From NCBI GenBank assembly GCA_031282935.1, contig JAITCS010000187.1, forward strand, positions 1 to 8,802: a stretch of DNA of 8,802 nucleotides, written 5' to 3'. The translations under genes were made by a program, and so were the position numbers. Position 1 is the stretch's first letter. Every line of letters starts with the position of its first letter. Shown here one piece after another: positions 6,291 through 8,802 of this stretch. Under the pieces are notes generated by a model, which saw only the letters and a program-made list of their open reading frames with translations, was not told where the DNA came from and searched no databases. The DNA is from Cellulomonadaceae bacterium. GTDB taxonomy: Bacteria; Actinomycetota; Actinomycetes; Actinomycetales; Cellulomonadaceae.

Positions 6291-8231
6291 TTAGCCGCTG
6301 TCGGCGCCTGCGGGGTGCAAGCCCGCGAAAACGGCCTGCGCCGTGGCCTCACCCATGCCACGCACCGACGCGATTTCGTCCACCGAGGCGGATTTCAACT
6401 TCGCCAGGGATCCGAAATGCTTCAAAAGCGCCTGCGCCCTGATCGGCCCCAACCCTGAAATGTCGTCAAGAACCGAAGTTGTCATGGACTTCGACCGCCG
6501 TTTGCGGTGCGCCTGGATGGCGAATCGGTGCGCCTCATCACGCAACCGTTGCAGCAAATACAGGCCGTCCGAGGTGCGCGGCAAAATGACCGGGTAAGCG
6601 TCCCCAGTCCACACTTCTTCTAGGCGTTTCGCTAGCCCAACCACCGAAACATCAGTAATGCCCAAGTCGGTTAGCGCCTTTTGCGCGGCGGCCACTTGCG
6701 GCTGACCACCGTCAACAACCACAAGATTAGGAGGATACGCGAAACGCTTTTTTTCTGGTTCCGGCTCCATTTCTGGGGTTATTTCACCACTAATCAGGTT
6801 TAGTTCACTGGATTTTAGGGCGTCTTTCAGGTATCTGCTAAAACGCCTTTGAATTACCTCATACATTGCTGCGGTATCGTCCCGAGCGCCGTTGCCATCA
6901 TTTCCCTTTATCGAAAATAACCGATATTCGCTCTTGCGCGGCAAACCGTCCTCGAATACCACCATGGAAGCGGATTGGAATGTGCCACCGGTATGAGAAA
7001 TGTCGTAACATTCTATTCGTAACGGAGCCGAGGGGAGGTCTAGCGCATTTTGGATTTCATTTAGTGCAGCCGCCCTGGTGGTCAGGTCTCCTGCTCTCTT
7101 TGTCCGATGTAAAACGAGAGCGTGTTCGGCGTTCTTGTGCACGGTGGCAGCGAGTTCTTTTTTATCGCCTCGTAAGGGAACGCGCAGATCAACCTTTGAG
7201 CCGCGCAATTCCGAAAGCCATTTCGTCACTTGTTCCGGTTCGGGGGGCAGAATTGGTATTAGCACTTCTTTGGGCACTGCGGCTTCGTATTTCTCATCAA
7301 CCGCATAAACCTGCCCGATAAGCTGTTCGATCAGTTCCGCGTCGCTTATCTCTATCGCTTTTTCGACCACCCAACCGCGTTGTCCGCGAATCCTCCCTTT
7401 TCGCACATGGAATACCTGCACGGCGGCCTCTAAATCATCCCCCGCTAACGCGAAGATGTCCGCGTCGGTGCCGTCCGCTAACACCACGGCGTTCTTTTCC
7501 AAAGCACGCTCCAAGGCGCCCACATCGTCGCGCAGCCTGGCGGCCCGTTCGTAATCCTGCTCAGCGGCCGCCGCGCGCATTTCGGCAGTGATTCTGGTGA
7601 CGAACCTGGAAGCATCCCCTGCCATAAAAGCGCAAAACTCCTCAGCGATTACTTTGTGTTCCGCTTCAGTAACCCGCCCCACGCACGGGGCCGAACACTT
7701 ATCTATGTAACCCAAAAGGCAAGGGCGTCCACTTCTTTGGGCCCGCTGAAACACCCCATTGGAGCAAGTGCGAATCGGAAATACGCGCAATAAAAGATCG
7801 AGGGTTTCCCTAATAGCCCAAGCGTGCCCGTAAGGGCCAAAGTATTTTGTGCCCTTCCTTTTTGCGCCCCGCATCACTAGCGCCCTTGGGAAAGGCTCAG
7901 ACATTGTCACTGCCAGATAGGGGTAAGATTTATCGTCACGATATTTGACGTTAAAGCGCGGGTCGAACTCCTTTATCCACGAGTATTCGAGCGCTAAAGC
8001 TTCAACCTCTGTGGTAACCACAGTCCATTCAACTGAGGCCGCACTGGTAACCATTTGCGCGGTGCGGGGGTGTAAATTAGTTATGTCCTGAAAATAATTG
8101 GGCAGCCTAGAGCGCAAACTCTTCGCTTTGCCAACATAAATAACGCGGCCATATTCATCGCGGAACCGGTACACCCCAGGGTCGGCAGGGATTTCCCCTG
8201 GTTTGGGGCGATAACTGATGGGGTTCGCCAT
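6291..8231 (-). CDS. uvrC: Excinuclease ABC subunit UvrC
   Basis: UvrC makes both incisions in nucleotide excision repair after UvrA and UvrB locate the lesion. The 646 residues form a complete enzyme. The GIY-YIG nuclease (about 15-100) has GVY (19-21), YVG (32-34), Arg40, Glu82 and Asn94 at the expected catalytic positions. Four cysteines (156, 171, 179, 183) match the iron-sulfur cluster ligands described for E. coli UvrC. A UVR motif that binds UvrB lies at about 212-247. The RNase H-like second nuclease carries Asp410 ([10 protein letters not shown]), Asp507 (VVVDGG) and His568 (DEAHRF). A helix-hairpin-helix pair closes the protein (about 588-637, [18 protein letters not shown] and [16 protein letters not shown]). 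An acidic, AT-rich insert lies at about 474-495. The ATG lies 9 nt after the trpC stop with no Shine-Dalgarno, so coupling is likely. Finding it upstream of rapZ, yvcK and whiA is the normal actinobacterial order. Confidence 0.97.
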   Translation of the reverse strand: MANPISYRPKPGEIPADPGVYRFRDEYGRVIYVGKAKSLRSRLPNYFQDITNLHPRTAQMVTSAASVEWTVVTTEVEALALEYSWIKEFDPRFNVKYRDDKSYPYLAVTMSEPFPRALVMRGAKRKGTKYFGPYGHAWAIRETLDLLLRVFPIRTCSNGVFQRAQRSGRPCLLGYIDKCSAPCVGRVTEAEHKVIAEEFCAFMAGDASRFVTRITAEMRAAAAEQDYERAARLRDDVGALERALEKNAVVLADGTDADIFALAGDDLEAAVQVFHVRKGRIRGQRGWVVEKAIEISDAELIEQLIGQVYAVDEKYEAAVPKEVLIPILPPEPEQVTKWLSELRGSKVDLRVPLRGDKKELAATVHKNAEHALVLHRTKRAGDLTTRAAALNEIQNALDLPSAPLRIECYDISHTGGTFQSASMVVFEDGLPRKSEYRLFSIKGNDGNGARDDTAAMYEVIQRRFSRYLKDALKSSELNLISGEITPEMEPEPEKKRFAYPPNLVVVDGGQPQVAAAQKALTDLGITDVSVVGLAKRLEEVWTGDAYPVILPRTSDGLYLLQRLRDEAHRFAIQAHRKRRSKSMTTSVLDDISGLGPIRAQALLKHFGSLAKLKSASVDEIASVRGMGEATAQAVFAGLHPAGADSG

Positions 8232-8240
8232 TGTTTGTGA

Positions 8241-8802
8241 TTAGCCAGCCAATAAATCCGTCACGGCTTGGCTCGGGTCGTTTGCGAGCACAAGGGATTC
8301 GCCCACCAAAACTGCGTCCGCTCCGGCTGCCACATATTCACTCACGTCGCCTGGCCCACGCACCCCGGATTCCGCGACCCGCACCCGATCAGCGGGCACC
8401 AGGGCGGCCAAATCCGCAAAAACCTGGCGGTCAACTTCCAAAGTCTTCAGGTTTCGGGCGTTTATGCCAATTACTTGTGCCCCGGCGGCCACCGCCTGCT
8501 TCACCTCCGCAGCCGTGTGAGCCTCCACCAAAGCGGTCATGCCTAGTTGCTCGGTCAACTCCAGTAACGCAATTAGTTGGCTCTGATTCAAAGCCGCCAC
8601 AATAAGCAATATCATATCGGCACCGTAAGCGCGCGCTTCATAAACTTGATATTTGCTTACGATGAAATCCTTGCGCAATACCGGAATACTGACAGCGGCC
8701 CGCACCGCCGCCAGATCCTTTAGCGAGCCGCCGAATTTCCGCTCTTCGGTGAGCACTGAAATAACTGTGGCACCGCCTTGTTCGTAAAGTTTAGCCAAAG
8801 CG
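8241..8802 (-). CDS. trpC: Indole-3-glycerol phosphate synthase (partial, 5' end beyond right edge)
   Basis: TrpC converts carboxyphenylaminodeoxyribulose phosphate to indole-3-glycerol phosphate in tryptophan synthesis. The last 186 residues are visible; the N-terminal part, roughly the first 75-85 residues of a usual length of about 260, lies beyond the right edge. The (beta-alpha)8 barrel motifs are plain: [26 protein letters not shown] with the catalytic Lys, LVEAHTAAE with the catalytic Glu, [13 protein letters not shown], and AESGV for phosphate binding. The frame stays open to the window edge, so the TTG near 8798 is an internal Leu codon, not a start. It is followed after 9 nt by uvrC rather than by trpB, the usual partner in actinobacterial trp operons. 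Confidence 0.95.
   Translation of the reverse strand, partial: ALAKLYEQGGATVISVLTEERKFGGSLKDLAAVRAAVSIPVLRKDFIVSKYQVYEARAYGADMILLIVAALNQSQLIALLELTEQLGMTALVEAHTAAEVKQAVAAGAQVIGINARNLKTLEVDRQVFADLAALVPADRVRVAESGVRGPGDVSEYVAAGADAVLVGESLVLANDPSQAVTDLLAG

Noticed and set aside
8241..8798. TTG near 8798 as the start of trpC
   Set aside because: The frame continues to the window edge and the sequence begins in the middle of the IGPS barrel, so this is an internal leucine codon of a gene cut by the edge.

Overview
The window looks like chromosomal housekeeping DNA from a member of the Actinomycetota. The evidence is the uvrC–rapZ–yvcK–whiA block, a DivIC next to a DUF501 protein, a DUF4439 lipoprotein divergent from rimP, an actinobacterial-type WhiA, and mostly GC-rich codon use with GTG starts. 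I cannot name the genus. I see no mobile element, phage gene, CRISPR array, tRNA or rRNA, and no strong candidate for an undescribed multi-gene system.

Layout, left to right. Positions 1-447 (minus) hold the 5' part of rimP, which runs off the left edge. A gap of about 100 bp separates it from a divergent plus-strand gene, ending at 1885, for a predicted DUF4439 (ferritin-like) lipoprotein. That gene converges on a minus-strand pair, divIC (2482-3093) followed by a DUF501 gene (1972-2469). A 284-bp intergenic stretch (3094-3377) holds a degenerate direct repeat and a REP-like hairpin. Right of it lies a tight minus-strand cluster, transcribed leftwards: trpC (cut by the right edge), uvrC, rapZ, yvcK, whiA. 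Gaps between the first four are only 9, 9 and 3 nt, so they are very probably one transcript.

Functionally, the cluster joins the last gene of nucleotide excision repair incision (uvrC), a nucleotide-binding RapZ-family protein, a YvcK/CofD-like protein linked in other bacteria to cell-envelope precursor control, and the WhiA regulator of cell division and sporulation genes. The division protein DivIC lies just beyond. The tryptophan gene trpC at the head of the cluster is a metabolic outlier.

The points most worth a second look are the repeat/hairpin cluster at the whiA–divIC junction, where gene order also departs from what I know of related genomes; trpC directly ahead of uvrC without trpB; the long and poorly explained DUF4439 lipoprotein; the Cys-Cys-Cys-His tail of the DUF501 protein; and the AT-rich composition of part of uvrC compared with whiA and yvcK.
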